Positions 14,815 to 23,887 of a DNA stretch of 64,000 nt are shown here, piece by piece. Below the pieces are notes generated by a model that worked only from the letters and a program-made list of their open reading frames with translations, was not told where the DNA came from and did no database searches. Source of the DNA: CAINVV01 sp036508555 (GTDB lineage: Bacteria > Bacteroidota > Bacteroidia > Bacteroidales > Prolixibacteraceae); assembly GCA_036508555.1 (NCBI GenBank), contig DATCHD010000028.1:1-64000 (forward strand). The letters are read 5' to 3'. Position 1 is the stretch's first letter; each line of letters begins with the position of its first letter. The position numbers were made by a program, and so were the translations under genes.

Positions 14815-15459
14815 ATGATATTCAGAAAAAAGGAGAAAGAAGTGCAAAAGCCCGTAATCAAAGTCTTGCTTGCCGGTGATGAACATCTGAAATATGTGGA
14901 CGAAATCAACGATACCATCGAGAAGGCTTCCAAAGAGCGCGGAACTGGTATCGCACGACGAACCTATGAATACATCGCTGGAAAAATTTCAGAAGGCAAA
15001 GCGATTATTGCCCTGGATGGAGATAAATTCGCCGGATTTTGCTATATTGAGTCTTGGAGTGACGAAAAATATGTCGCCAATTCAGGATTGATCGTGCACT
15101 GGGATTACCGGGGCGTTGGATTAGCTCGCAGCATCAAACACAAGGCTTTCGAGATATCCAGAAAACGGTTCCCAAATGCCAAACTGTTTGGTTTGACAAC
15201 CGGACTGGCAGTCATGAAAATCAACTCCGAACTGGGGTATCGTCCGGTGACATTTTCGGAGCTTACCGATGATGAGCAGTTTTGGAAGGGATGCCAGAGT
15301 TGTGTCAACTACGACATCCTGCTAAGGATGAAACACTCCAAGTGTCTGTGTACCGGGATGTTATATGATCCTGCCTGGCAAAAGGCGAAGCGTAAGATGA
15401 ACATGCCATTCGAAATGTTTCAGAAGTGGCTGGAGAAACGGAGACAGAAGAACGATTGA
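14815..15459 (+). CDS. GNAT family N-acyltransferase, candidate N-acyl(succinyl)glutamate synthase
   Basis: A 214-residue GNAT protein with the acyl-CoA loop in SGLIVHWDYRGVGLARSI (about 92-109) and KLFGLTTGLAVMKINSELGY (about 126-145). A Cys-rich tail follows (CQSCVNYDILLRMKHSKCLC). It sits between argR and argG in the arginine operon, which otherwise lacks argA or argJ, so it is the natural candidate for the first step, acylation of glutamate. Given the succinyl-type ArgF' downstream, succinyl-CoA may be the donor. From memory, fitness data in Bacteroides supported such a role for a homologue; not checked here. Confidence 0.75.
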   Translation: MIFRKKEKEVQKPVIKVLLAGDEHLKYVDEINDTIEKASKERGTGIARRTYEYIAGKISEGKAIIALDGDKFAGFCYIESWSDEKYVANSGLIVHWDYRGVGLARSIKHKAFEISRKRFPNAKLFGLTTGLAVMKINSELGYRPVTFSELTDDEQFWKGCQSCVNYDILLRMKHSKCLCTGMLYDPAWQKAKRKMNMPFEMFQKWLEKRRQKND

Positions 15460-15537
15460 TAACAGAAAATAATTTTAAACGGTCGAATCAGCCTGGCTGC
15501 AAAAGCGAACCCTGAGACGATAAAAAATACATATCAG

Positions 15538-16731
15538 ATGAAGGAAAAAGTTGTTTTGGCATTTAGCGGAGGTCTGGACACCTCATTTTGTGCCATTTAT
15601 TTAGGACAGGAAAAAGGACTGGAAGTACATTCAGCGGTAGCAAACACAGGTGGTTTTTCGAAGGAAGAGCTGGATGTGATTGAAAAAAAGGCCTATTCCC
15701 TGGGCGTCAAATCGCACAAGACCCTGGACATCACCGCCGATTATTATAACAAAGGCATTCGTTACATGGTGTATGGTAACGTGCTGAGAAACAATACTTA
15801 TCCGATTTCTGTCAGCTCTGAGCGGATCTTTCAGGCCCTTTCCGTGATCGAATATGCCAAGAAAATTGGCGCACAATATGTCGCACACGGCAGTACCGGT
15901 GCAGGAAACGACCAGATCCGATTCGACCTCGCCTTCGAAGTGTTGGCGCCGGAGATAAAAATTCTCACTCCGACCCGTGATCTGGAATTAACCCGGGAGG
16001 CGGAGATGGAATATTTGCGCAATCACGGTGTCAAAGACAATTTCGAGAAGATGGTTTATTCTATCAACCAGGGACTCTGGGGTACCAGCATTGGCGGCCG
16101 CGAAACCCTTACCAGCAACAAGACTTTGCCGGAAGACGCCTATCCGAAGCACCTGAAGAAACAGGGAGAAGAGACGCTGACCCTCGATTTTCTGAAAGGA
16201 CAGCTGAAGGCAGTCAACGGAAAGACCTATTTTAATCCGGTCGATGCCATCCGTGAAGTTGAAACAATTGGTTCTGCATGGGCCATCGGACGGGATATGC
16301 ACGTCGGTGATACCATCATCGGCATCAAGGGTCGCGTCGGATTCGAAGCCGCAGCACCGATGCTGATCATAAAAGCGCATCATCTACTTGAAAAACATAC
16401 ACTTACAAAGTGGCAGCAGTACTGGAAAGAACAGTTAAGCAACTGGTACGGCATGTTCCTGCACGAGGCCCAATTCCTCGAGCCTGTCATGCGTGACATG
16501 GAGAAATTTCTTGAAAGTAGTCAGGAAAACGTAACCGGGAAGGTGATAATCAAACTATTGCCCTATACTTTCCAATTGGTAGGCATCGAGTCCGATCACG
16601 ACCTGATGAACAGCAAGTTTGGTCAGTATGGTGAGATGAACAAAGGCTGGTCGGCCGATGATGCTAAGGGTTATACGAAGATTCTGAGTAACCAGCTGAA
16701 GATTTTTTATGCAGTGAATAATGAAAAGTGA
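15538..16731 (+). CDS. argG: Argininosuccinate synthase
   Basis: A 397-residue ArgG. The N-terminal PP-loop SGGLDTS (10-16) binds ATP; AHGSTGAGNDQIRF (about 118-131) and the C-terminal tetramerisation region are also typical. It joins citrulline and aspartate, via citrullyl-AMP, to argininosuccinate. argH is not in this window. Intergenic REP elements follow it, but the operon appears to continue in the same direction to argC. Confidence 0.96.
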   Translation: MKEKVVLAFSGGLDTSFCAIYLGQEKGLEVHSAVANTGGFSKEELDVIEKKAYSLGVKSHKTLDITADYYNKGIRYMVYGNVLRNNTYPISVSSERIFQALSVIEYAKKIGAQYVAHGSTGAGNDQIRFDLAFEVLAPEIKILTPTRDLELTREAEMEYLRNHGVKDNFEKMVYSINQGLWGTSIGGRETLTSNKTLPEDAYPKHLKKQGEETLTLDFLKGQLKAVNGKTYFNPVDAIREVETIGSAWAIGRDMHVGDTIIGIKGRVGFEAAAPMLIIKAHHLLEKHTLTKWQQYWKEQLSNWYGMFLHEAQFLEPVMRDMEKFLESSQENVTGKVIIKLLPYTFQLVGIESDHDLMNSKFGQYGEMNKGWSADDAKGYTKILSNQLKIFYAVNNEK

Positions 16732-16742
16732 ATAACGCTGCT

Positions 16743-16866
16743 AACCCTCGTTTGCAACGAGGGTTCACAGCGGAATAGCAGCAAAGTTTTAACCCTCGTT
16801 GCAAACGAGGGTTAGCGGCGTAGGGGTTGCAAACGAGGGTTAGCAGCTTGCAAATCCGCTGGAGCG
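16743..16866. repeat. REP-like palindrome cluster between argG and argC
   Basis: Full palindromes AACCCTCGTTT...AACGAGGGTT at 16743-16765 and 16791-16813, a half copy at 16827-16841, then TTGCAAATCCGCTGGAGCG at 16848-16866, which recurs at 62855-62873. This fills the 218-bp gap between argG and argC. Confidence 0.9.
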
Positions 16867-16949
16867 GGTGAATTTGAAAATGTGAAAATTGGAAAATGAT
16901 GGTGTAGGGGCTGCCCTTGCGGCTGCCCACAATAATTGAAAAGTGAAAT

Positions 16950-17927
16950 ATGAGTAAGACGAAAATTCGAGTCGGGATAATAGGCGGAGCAGGGTATACA
17001 GCCGGAGAGCTGGTCCGAATACTGCTCTGTCATCCAAATGCCGAACTGAAATACATACAAAGCAGCAGCAACAACGGTCAGCCCGTATCTTCCGTTCACC
17101 GTGACCTTTTCGGCGAGACCGATCTGGTCTTTTCGGAGATTGATCTGCAGGATGTAGATGTGCTATTCCTTTGCTCGGGTCATGGAAAGTCAATTGAATT
17201 TATGTCTAGAACCACCCTTCCGGGGAATGTCAAAATCATTGATCTTAGCCACGATTTCAGACTCAAAAGAGCGGAAAATGACTTCGTTTACGGTCTGCCC
17301 GAGCTGAACAGGAAAGCCATTTCGTCTTCTGCCCGGATTGCAAATCCTGGTTGCTTTGCCACCGGCATTCAGCTGGCATTGTTGCCTTTGGCAGCTGCCG
17401 GACTCATCCAGGATAACCTCCATGTTCATGCCATAACCGGTTCAACAGGAGCTGGACAAGAACCTTCCAAAATTTCCCATTTCAGTTGGCGTGACAACAA
17501 TCTGTCTGTCTATAAGGCATTTGAGCATCAGCACCTGGGAGAAATAAGACAGAGTCTGGAACAGGCACAGCCAGGACTGAGCCATGAACTCTTTTTTATC
17601 CCCGTCCGGGGAAATCACACCCGCGGCATTTTTACTACCATTCATACCAGTTTCGATGGTACGCTGGCAGACGCTTGTCAGATATATGAAAGCTTCTATA
17701 AAGCCCACCCATTCGTTCATCTGACCGATGAGAATCCCGATCTGAAGCAGGTGGTTAACACCAACAAATGCGTGCTTTACCTTGAAAAGCACGGCTCACA
17801 GCTGATGATCATCTCCTGCATCGACAACCTTTTGAAGGGTGCCTCCGGACAGGCAGTTCAGAATATGAATCTGATGTTCGGACTGGAGGAAACCACCGGA
17901 CTCTATCTAAAAGCAAGCGCTTTTTAA
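16950..17927 (+). CDS. argC: N-acyl-gamma-glutamyl-phosphate reductase
   Basis: A 325-residue ArgC. It has a Rossmann NADP-binding start (VGIIGGAGYTAGELVRIL), LSHDFRL at about 99-105, and catalytic Cys135 in ANPGCFATG. It reduces N-acyl-glutamyl phosphate to the semialdehyde. In this pathway the acyl group is probably succinyl. 22 bp separate it from argD. Confidence 0.96.
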   Translation: MSKTKIRVGIIGGAGYTAGELVRILLCHPNAELKYIQSSSNNGQPVSSVHRDLFGETDLVFSEIDLQDVDVLFLCSGHGKSIEFMSRTTLPGNVKIIDLSHDFRLKRAENDFVYGLPELNRKAISSSARIANPGCFATGIQLALLPLAAAGLIQDNLHVHAITGSTGAGQEPSKISHFSWRDNNLSVYKAFEHQHLGEIRQSLEQAQPGLSHELFFIPVRGNHTRGIFTTIHTSFDGTLADACQIYESFYKAHPFVHLTDENPDLKQVVNTNKCVLYLEKHGSQLMIISCIDNLLKGASGQAVQNMNLMFGLEETTGLYLKASAF

Positions 17928-17949
17928 CCTGTCAACAAATTATAAACAA

Positions 17950-19080
17950 ATGAATCTCTTTGACGTTTACCCCCTATATGACCTTACCCCGGTCTCGGCA
18001 TCGGGATGCACCATCACCGATGATAAAGGCATTGAGTACCTCGATTTATATGGTGGACATGCAGTCATCTGTGTGGGACACAGTCATCCGCATTATGTGA
18101 AGCGCATCAGCGAACAGCTCAAGAGTATTGGATTTTACTCCAATTCTGTTCAAAACCCTATGCAGGTAGAGCTGGCAAAGAAGCTTGGAGAGCAGTCAGG
18201 GTACGAAGATTACGCCCTTTTTCTTTGTAATTCCGGTGCGGAAGCCAACGAAAATGCCATGAAACTGGCCTCTTTCGTGACTGGAAAGAAAAGAATTATC
18301 GCTTTCGACAAATCTTTTCATGGCCGCACATCCGCAGCTGTGGCGGTGACGGATAATCCAAAAATTGTGGCTCCGCTCAACGATGTCCACGACAGACAGA
18401 TCCTGCCGCTCAATGATGAGGAGGCTTTGAGAAAGGCACTTGAAACGGGTGAAGTTGCGGCTGTTATAGTGGAAGGCATCCAGGGTATTGGTGGTTGCAG
18501 GGTGCCCGAACCAGGCTTTTTGCAGGCTGCAAGCCGGATGTGCAAAGAGCTGGGAGTCGTGTTTATCCTGGATGAGATACAATCGGGGTATGGCAGAAGC
18601 GGAAAATTCTTTGCCCATCAGTATGCCGGCATTCGTCCGGACGTGATTACGGTGGCAAAAGGGATGGGGAACGGTTTCCCGGTAGGAGGAGTACTCATTT
18701 CGCCTGAATATAAACCTTGGCATGGGATGCTGGGAACGACATTTGGCGGAAACTACCTTGCCTGTGCTGCCGGTCTGGCGGTTCTGGAAATCATGGAGCA
18801 GGAGAAATTAGTAGAAAACGCGGCCAAAGTGGGCGGTTTTCTGATGAATGAACTGTCTGCATTCAAACAGATTAAGGAACTACGGGGCAAGGGCCTCATG
18901 ATCGGCCTCGAATTTGATGAGCCAGTAGCGACGCTGCGGAAAAATCTTTTGTTCGATGAAAAAATATTCACTGGTGTAACCGGGACTCACGTGATCAGGA
19001 TACTGCCTCCGCTGACTTTAACTTTAAATGATGCTTCCCGCTTTCTGGAATCGTTCTCCCGTCTGTCGAAAAATATGTAA
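17950..19080 (+). CDS. argD: N-acylornithine aminotransferase
   Basis: A 376-residue class III PLP aminotransferase. NSGAEANENAMKLA (95-108) binds the PLP phosphate, ILDEIQSGYGRSG (207-219) contacts the cofactor ring, and Lys237 in VAKGMGNGFPVGG forms the Schiff base. It converts N-acyl-glutamate semialdehyde to N-acylornithine using glutamate. It lies directly between argC and proC. Confidence 0.95.
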   Translation: MNLFDVYPLYDLTPVSASGCTITDDKGIEYLDLYGGHAVICVGHSHPHYVKRISEQLKSIGFYSNSVQNPMQVELAKKLGEQSGYEDYALFLCNSGAEANENAMKLASFVTGKKRIIAFDKSFHGRTSAAVAVTDNPKIVAPLNDVHDRQILPLNDEEALRKALETGEVAAVIVEGIQGIGGCRVPEPGFLQAASRMCKELGVVFILDEIQSGYGRSGKFFAHQYAGIRPDVITVAKGMGNGFPVGGVLISPEYKPWHGMLGTTFGGNYLACAAGLAVLEIMEQEKLVENAAKVGGFLMNELSAFKQIKELRGKGLMIGLEFDEPVATLRKNLLFDEKIFTGVTGTHVIRILPPLTLTLNDASRFLESFSRLSKNM

Positions 19081-19105
19081 TTTGCACTTCTTTAAATATC
19101 CTGTC

Positions 19106-19909
19106 ATGCAAATCAATAAAATCAATATAGGAATCATCGGGGGCGGAAATCTTGGTCTCTCAGTGGCTGAAGGTTTTCTGAAAGCCGGCATCAAAGCCTC
19201 TAAGATCACCGTAACCCGTCGCAGGGTTCATCTGCTGGAAGAACTTCATGAAAAAGGTGTCCGTATCGAAAAAGAGAATTCGAAGGCCGTTACCGGACAG
19301 GATGTGATCATTTTGGCAGTAAAACCTTACCAGGCTGAGGATATACTCAAAGAACTGAACCACTGTCTGAAACCCGGACAAATTCTTCTCTCTTTGATGA
19401 CGGGCATTTCCATAGCGGAGTTGAGTAAACAGGTTCCCGAAGGAGTACTGATCTTCAGGGTCATGCCCAATACAGCCGTTGCCCTTCAGGAATCCATGAC
19501 GCTGATCGCAGCCCCGGATTGTGACGAGGCGGTTCAAAAAATGGTAGGCGACCTCTTCGAAACACTGGGTAAAGTCATTTTTATCAATGAGGAACTGATG
19601 GCCGCAGCTACCGTTCTTGGAGCTTGCGGTATCGCTTTTGCGTTAAGGTTCATCCGGGCTGCTATCCAGGGTGGGGTGGAGATCGGTTTCGGTGCTGATG
19701 TTGCCCAGCAGATTGTTGCCCAGACAGTTAAGGGTGCTGCAGAGTTGATTCTTCAGACTGGCCGGCATCCGGAACAGGAGATTGATAAGGTGACCACCCC
19801 CAAGGGGATAACTATCTCCGGACTGAATGAAATGGAGCATCAAGGCTTCTCATCGGCGCTGATCCGAGGTCTGCTGGTTTCTTTTAACAAGCTGAACAAC
19901 AATAAATAG
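19106..19909 (+). CDS. proC: Pyrroline-5-carboxylate reductase
   Basis: A 267-residue ProC. The NAD(P)-binding motif IGIIGGGNLGLSVAEG is at the N-terminus, with PNTAVALQESMT in the middle and TVKGAAELIL...VTTPKGITISGLNEME near the end, the P5CR dimer region. A longer frame begins at 19028 inside argD, but the ATG at 19106 is where the family starts. It makes proline from pyrroline-5-carboxylate. Its place inside the arginine operon links proline and arginine supply. Confidence 0.95.
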   Translation: MQINKINIGIIGGGNLGLSVAEGFLKAGIKASKITVTRRRVHLLEELHEKGVRIEKENSKAVTGQDVIILAVKPYQAEDILKELNHCLKPGQILLSLMTGISIAELSKQVPEGVLIFRVMPNTAVALQESMTLIAAPDCDEAVQKMVGDLFETLGKVIFINEELMAAATVLGACGIAFALRFIRAAIQGGVEIGFGADVAQQIVAQTVKGAAELILQTGRHPEQEIDKVTTPKGITISGLNEMEHQGFSSALIRGLLVSFNKLNNNK

Positions 19910-19939
19910 ACTCTGAAAAGAATTAAAAAATGTTTTGAT

Positions 19940-20491
19940 ATGGAACGACAAATCATTGAGATCGCCGACCGTCTCAGGGATATGCGCGAATCCCTGGAGA
20001 TATCGCCCGAAAAGGCTGCCCAAACCTGCGACGTTTCAGTCGCTGATTATTTGAAATACGAAACTGGGGAATCTGATATTCCGGTCAGCATCCTGCATCG
20101 CATGGCCCGGCATTTTGGCTTCGATATCACGACGCTCCTTACGGGTGAGCAACCCCATGTTCATACTTACGACCTTACCAGGAAAGGTAAAGGCGTGGTA
20201 GTACAACGCCGCTACTCTTATAATTACGAATCGCTGGCATCCAATTTTGTCAACCGGAAGGCAGATCCCTATTTTATGATCGTCGAACCCAAAGAAGATC
20301 CTGAAATTATTTTCAGTGCTCACCCCGGACAGGAGTTCAATTATATGCTGGAAGGGCAACTGAAAATATGCATTGGCGAAAATGAAATTATTCTGAGTCC
20401 TGGTGATTCGGTTTATTTTGACTCGGCTATTCCCCACGGAATGCAGGCCATGAATGGCAGGGTGGCAAGGTTTTTGGCTGTAGTTCTGTGA
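19940..20491 (+). CDS. XRE-cupin transcriptional regulator
   Basis: A 183-residue protein with an N-terminal XRE helix-turn-helix (about 8-62: ISPEKAAQTCDVSVADYLKY, then IPVSILHRMARHFGFDI) and a C-terminal cupin (about 105-183, with HPGQEFNYMLEGQLKICIG and PGDSVYFDSAIPHGMQA). Such fusions sense a small ligand through the cupin and bind DNA through the HTH. It sits between proC and proB and may adjust this operon, but neither ligand nor target is known. Confidence 0.88.
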   Translation: MERQIIEIADRLRDMRESLEISPEKAAQTCDVSVADYLKYETGESDIPVSILHRMARHFGFDITTLLTGEQPHVHTYDLTRKGKGVVVQRRYSYNYESLASNFVNRKADPYFMIVEPKEDPEIIFSAHPGQEFNYMLEGQLKICIGENEIILSPGDSVYFDSAIPHGMQAMNGRVARFLAVVL

Positions 20492-20520
20492 GAGCAGAGG
20501 GCATGAGGCAGGATATGTAG

Positions 20521-20539
20521 AGACGCAAGGCTTGCGTCT
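20521..20539. repeat. Short dispersed-type palindrome (AGACGCAAG/CTTGCGTCT)
   Basis: 9-bp perfect arms around a single base, preceded by TAG. It resembles the TAGAGACG-type palindromes scattered through many genomes of this phylum. It lies in the gap before proB and overlaps the spurious upstream extension of that frame. Confidence 0.6.
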
Positions 20540-20573
20540 GAAAAAATTGGAAGTTATACAATTGTTTTTTTTT

Positions 20574-21665
20574 ATGTCAGATTCACCATTATACAAAAAA
20601 ATTGTAGTAAAAGTCGGCAGTAATGTCCTTACCAGTGAGGATGGAATGCTGAATATCTCGAGAATGGCTCATATTGTCGAACAAATTGCACATCTGAAGA
20701 AGGAAGGTGTCCAGATCATTCTGGTCACATCCGGCGCGGTGGCTGCCGGTCGTGCTGAGGTGGAACCAATCAGGAAACTGGATCCGGTATCCAGCAGGCA
20801 GTTATGGTCTGCCGTCGGACAAGTGAAACTGATCAATCATTACGCGGATCTTTTTCAGGAACAGGGAATTACCTGCGCGCAGGTGCTCACTACCAAGGAG
20901 AATTTTGGCGACAGGCTTCATTACCTGAATATGCGTAACTGCATGCAGACCCTTCTCGAAAATGATGTGGTTCCCATTGTCAATGAGAACGATACCATCT
21001 CTGTTACGGAACTTATGTTTACCGACAACGACGAACTTTCCGGATTGATTGCTTCCATGATGGACATGGAAGCATTGATTCTGCTCTCCAATGTGGACGG
21101 AGTCTATACGGCCTCGCCTGATCAAAAGGGCAGTGAGTTGATCCGTACGATTCATCCCAACCAGTCGACCGAAGGCATCAATATCTCCGCCAGGAAATCG
21201 AATTTTGGCAGGGGCGGTATGCTTACCAAATACAATATTGCCGCTAAACTTGCGGGCCAAGGAATCTCTGTCTTCATCGCCAATGGCTTTAGAGAGAATA
21301 TTCTGCCTACAATATTGCATGGCAAGAGTGATACCGCTTTTACCCATTTCCTTCCTTCTTCCAGGAAATCGAGCGGCGTGCGCAAATGGCTTTCCCATTC
21401 TGACGATTTTGCCCGGGGTGAAGTAGTGATTAACGAAGGTGCAAAAACAGCTTTGCTTTCCGACCGTGCCGTGAGTTTGCTGATGATCGGCATTAGTTCA
21501 GTTACCGGATATTTCAGGGAAGGTGATATTGTAAGGGTCAAGGACGTCGAAGGAAATCTGCTGGGACTGGGCAAGACCTCCTATTCTTCAGAGGAGACTG
21601 AATCGGAAAAGGGTGGTAAAAGAGCCAAACCATTTATTCATTACGATTATCTTTATCTCATCTGA
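20574..21665 (+). CDS. proB: Glutamate 5-kinase
   Basis: A 363-residue ProB with an amino-acid-kinase domain (VVKVGSNVLTSEDG at the N-terminus, VTSGAVAAGR, NENDTISV, FGRGGMLTKYNIA) and a C-terminal PUA domain (from about 275, GEVVINEGAKTALL), as in E. coli. It phosphorylates glutamate in the first step of proline synthesis and is usually proline-inhibited. The ATG at 20574 is chosen; the longer frame starts inside a palindromic repeat. Its TGA overlaps the proA ATG by one base. Confidence 0.95.
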   Translation: MSDSPLYKKIVVKVGSNVLTSEDGMLNISRMAHIVEQIAHLKKEGVQIILVTSGAVAAGRAEVEPIRKLDPVSSRQLWSAVGQVKLINHYADLFQEQGITCAQVLTTKENFGDRLHYLNMRNCMQTLLENDVVPIVNENDTISVTELMFTDNDELSGLIASMMDMEALILLSNVDGVYTASPDQKGSELIRTIHPNQSTEGINISARKSNFGRGGMLTKYNIAAKLAGQGISVFIANGFRENILPTILHGKSDTAFTHFLPSSRKSSGVRKWLSHSDDFARGEVVINEGAKTALLSDRAVSLLMIGISSVTGYFREGDIVRVKDVEGNLLGLGKTSYSSEETESEKGGKRAKPFIHYDYLYLI

Positions 21666-22918
21666 TGACGACAAAATATACCGCAAATTTCAAACTCGCA
21701 CTACAGGCAAGCAGAAAGTTGGCACAACTACCTACCGTGAAAATCAATCAACTGCTTCTGCAGCTGGCTGATGCAACGGACGCTTCGGCCGATGAAATAC
21801 TCGGGGAAAATCAGAAAGACCTCGACAGGATGGATCCTGCAGATCCAAAATATGACAGACTCAAACTTACTGCTGCCCGAATCAGTGCTATTGCCGCGGA
21901 TATAAGGAATGTAGCTGCTTTGCCTTCCCCGATAGGGAGAATATTAAGCCAGGAGACGCTTTCCAATGGATTGAGAATTAAGAAAATCAGTGTGCCTTTT
22001 GGGGTGATTGGCATCATTTATGAGGCTCGCCCCAATGTGACTTTTGATGTCTTTTCTCTTTGCGTAAAAGCCGGGAATGCTGTCGTTTTAAAGGGGGGAA
22101 GCGACGCCATTAACTCAAATGAGGCGATCGTTACGGTTATAAAAAGGGTGTTAAAATCGTGCGATATGGATGAAAACATCCTGACATTGCTTCCACCGGA
22201 AAGGGAAGCGACAACAGCACTTCTTCATGCCAGAGGCTTTGTGGAGCTAATCATCCCGAGAGGAAGTCAGGCACTGATTGATTTTGTAAGGGAGAATTCG
22301 AAAATTCCTGTCATCGAGACGGGCGCCGGTATCTGTCATACCTATTTTGATATTGAAGGCGATTTAGAGCTTGGTCGCAATGTGATTTTCAATGCCAAAA
22401 CGCGCAGGGTGAGCGTGTGCAATGCCCTCGACTGCCTGATTATTCACCGCAGCAGAATCAGCGATCTGGCATCATTGGCGGCGCCTCTGGCCGGGCGTAA
22501 AGTAGAGATTTTCGCCGATCCGGAAGCCTACAAAGTCTTATCAGGAAATTATCCTTCCGTCTTGTTACACCCCGCCGTTGAAGAATCTTTCGGCACTGAA
22601 TTTCTCGATTACAAGATGGCAATAAAAACCGTAACTTCGTTTGAGGAAGCGCTCGAACACATTGCCACCTACAGTTCAAAACACAGTGAGGCAATTATTT
22701 CGACCAACCGCGAAACCGTCGCTAGATTTCTGTCAACCGTCGATGCGGCAGCCGTTTACGCCAATACCAGCACCGCCTTTACCGACGGAGCGCAGTTTGG
22801 TCTGGGAGCTGAAATCGGCATCAGCACGCAGAAATTGCATGCCCGCGGACCCATGGCGCTGCAGGAGATCACCTCTTACAAATGGATCATCGAAGGCGAC
22901 GGACAAATTAGAGAGTAA
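21665..22918 (+). CDS. proA: Glutamate-5-semialdehyde dehydrogenase (gamma-glutamyl phosphate reductase)
   Basis: A 417-residue ProA of the aldehyde dehydrogenase fold. PFGVIGIIYEARPNVTFDV (about 112-130) is the cofactor-binding region and TRRVSVCNALDCLIIH (about 247-262) carries the catalytic Cys. FTDGAQFGLGAEIGISTQKLHARGP is the C-terminal ProA signature, split here only by ordinary substitutions. It is coupled to proB by a one-base overlap. Confidence 0.95.
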   Translation: MTTKYTANFKLALQASRKLAQLPTVKINQLLLQLADATDASADEILGENQKDLDRMDPADPKYDRLKLTAARISAIAADIRNVAALPSPIGRILSQETLSNGLRIKKISVPFGVIGIIYEARPNVTFDVFSLCVKAGNAVVLKGGSDAINSNEAIVTVIKRVLKSCDMDENILTLLPPEREATTALLHARGFVELIIPRGSQALIDFVRENSKIPVIETGAGICHTYFDIEGDLELGRNVIFNAKTRRVSVCNALDCLIIHRSRISDLASLAAPLAGRKVEIFADPEAYKVLSGNYPSVLLHPAVEESFGTEFLDYKMAIKTVTSFEEALEHIATYSSKHSEAIISTNRETVARFLSTVDAAAVYANTSTAFTDGAQFGLGAEIGISTQKLHARGPMALQEITSYKWIIEGDGQIRE

Positions 22919-22936
22919 TTGTAAATTCGAACTATT

Positions 22937-23887
22937 ATGAGACATTTTACTTCAGTATATGACATTCCCGACCTCAAAGAGGCAGTGAGAACAGCCTTGA
23001 AAATCAAGAAGAATCCCTATATCCATCAACATCTTGGTAAGAATAAAACCATGGTGCTGATCTTTTTCGACTCCAGTCTGCGAACCCGTTTAAGTACCCA
23101 AAAAGCCGCCATGAATCTGGGTATGAACACCATGGTGTTGAATGTCAAGCAGGATGGCTGGAGTCTGGAGAGCGAGCTGGGCGTAGTGATGGATGGAGAC
23201 AAGCCTGAACACCTTCGCGAGGCGATACCCGTCATCGGGACTTATTGCGATATTATCGGTGTGCGTGCCTTCGCCCGTTTTGAGAGCAAAGAGGACGATT
23301 ACCAGGAGAAAATACTGAACCAGTTCATTGATTTTGCAGGCGTCCCGGTAGTGAGTATGGAGGCGGCAACACGTCACCCACTGCAGAGTTTTGCAGATCT
23401 CATTACAATTGAGGAATTCAAGCAGAAGCCAAAACCCAAAGTCGTTATCACCTGGGCGCCACATCCTAAGGCCTTACCCCAGGCTGTGCCCAACTCTTTT
23501 ATCGAATGGATGAGGCAAACCGATTACGAACTGGTAGTTACGCATCCTGCTGGATATGAGCTGGCTCCGGAGTTTATGGGCGATCTAAAAGTCGAATATG
23601 ACCAGGACAAAGCCTTCGCGGGAGCCGATTTTATCTACGCCAAAAACTGGTCGGCTTACGGTGATTATGGAAAGATACTTTCTAAAGACATGAACTGGAC
23701 CGTCACCATGGATAAGATGAAGCTGACAAACAATGCCAGGTTCATGCACTGCCTGCCTGTGAGAAGAAATATGATCGTCACCGACGAAGTTTTGGACAGT
23801 AAATTATCCATCGTTGTGAAGGAAGCAGAAAATCGTGTATATTCGGCCCAGACAGTTTTAAAAATGATACTGGAGAATAATTTATGA
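22937..23887 (+). CDS. argF': N-succinylornithine carbamoyltransferase
   Basis: A 316-residue transcarbamylase. FFDSSLRTRLST (43-54) is the carbamoyl-phosphate motif, SMEAATRHPLQS the second binding segment, and HCLPVRRN the C-terminal loop. Residue 90 is Pro, within DGDKPEHL. From what is known of Bacteroides fragilis, Pro90 marks succinylornithine specificity, while Glu at this place marks the acetylornithine enzyme of Xanthomonas. It takes carbamoyl phosphate from CarAB to make N-succinylcitrulline, so ordinary ArgF is not needed. It overlaps argB by four bases. Confidence 0.92.
   Translation: MRHFTSVYDIPDLKEAVRTALKIKKNPYIHQHLGKNKTMVLIFFDSSLRTRLSTQKAAMNLGMNTMVLNVKQDGWSLESELGVVMDGDKPEHLREAIPVIGTYCDIIGVRAFARFESKEDDYQEKILNQFIDFAGVPVVSMEAATRHPLQSFADLITIEEFKQKPKPKVVITWAPHPKALPQAVPNSFIEWMRQTDYELVVTHPAGYELAPEFMGDLKVEYDQDKAFAGADFIYAKNWSAYGDYGKILSKDMNWTVTMDKMKLTNNARFMHCLPVRRNMIVTDEVLDSKLSIVVKEAENRVYSAQTVLKMILENNL

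Noticed and set aside
14350..14886. 178-residue minus-strand frame across argR and the GNAT start
   Set aside because: It is antisense to a clear argR and its N-terminal part is translated REP sequence.
16743..16866. CRISPR array made of repeated CCCTCG palindromes
   Set aside because: Only two full units and a half, irregular spacing, no Cas genes, and the same unit is scattered at distant sites; REP-like elements fit better.
19028..19105. Upstream extension of proC into argD
   Set aside because: The Rossmann motif of ProC begins just after the later ATG at 19106, and the extension is antisense-free argD coding sequence in another frame.
20532..20573. Upstream extension of proB to an earlier ATG
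   Set aside because: The extension lies in a palindromic repeat and gives residues not found at ProB N-termini.
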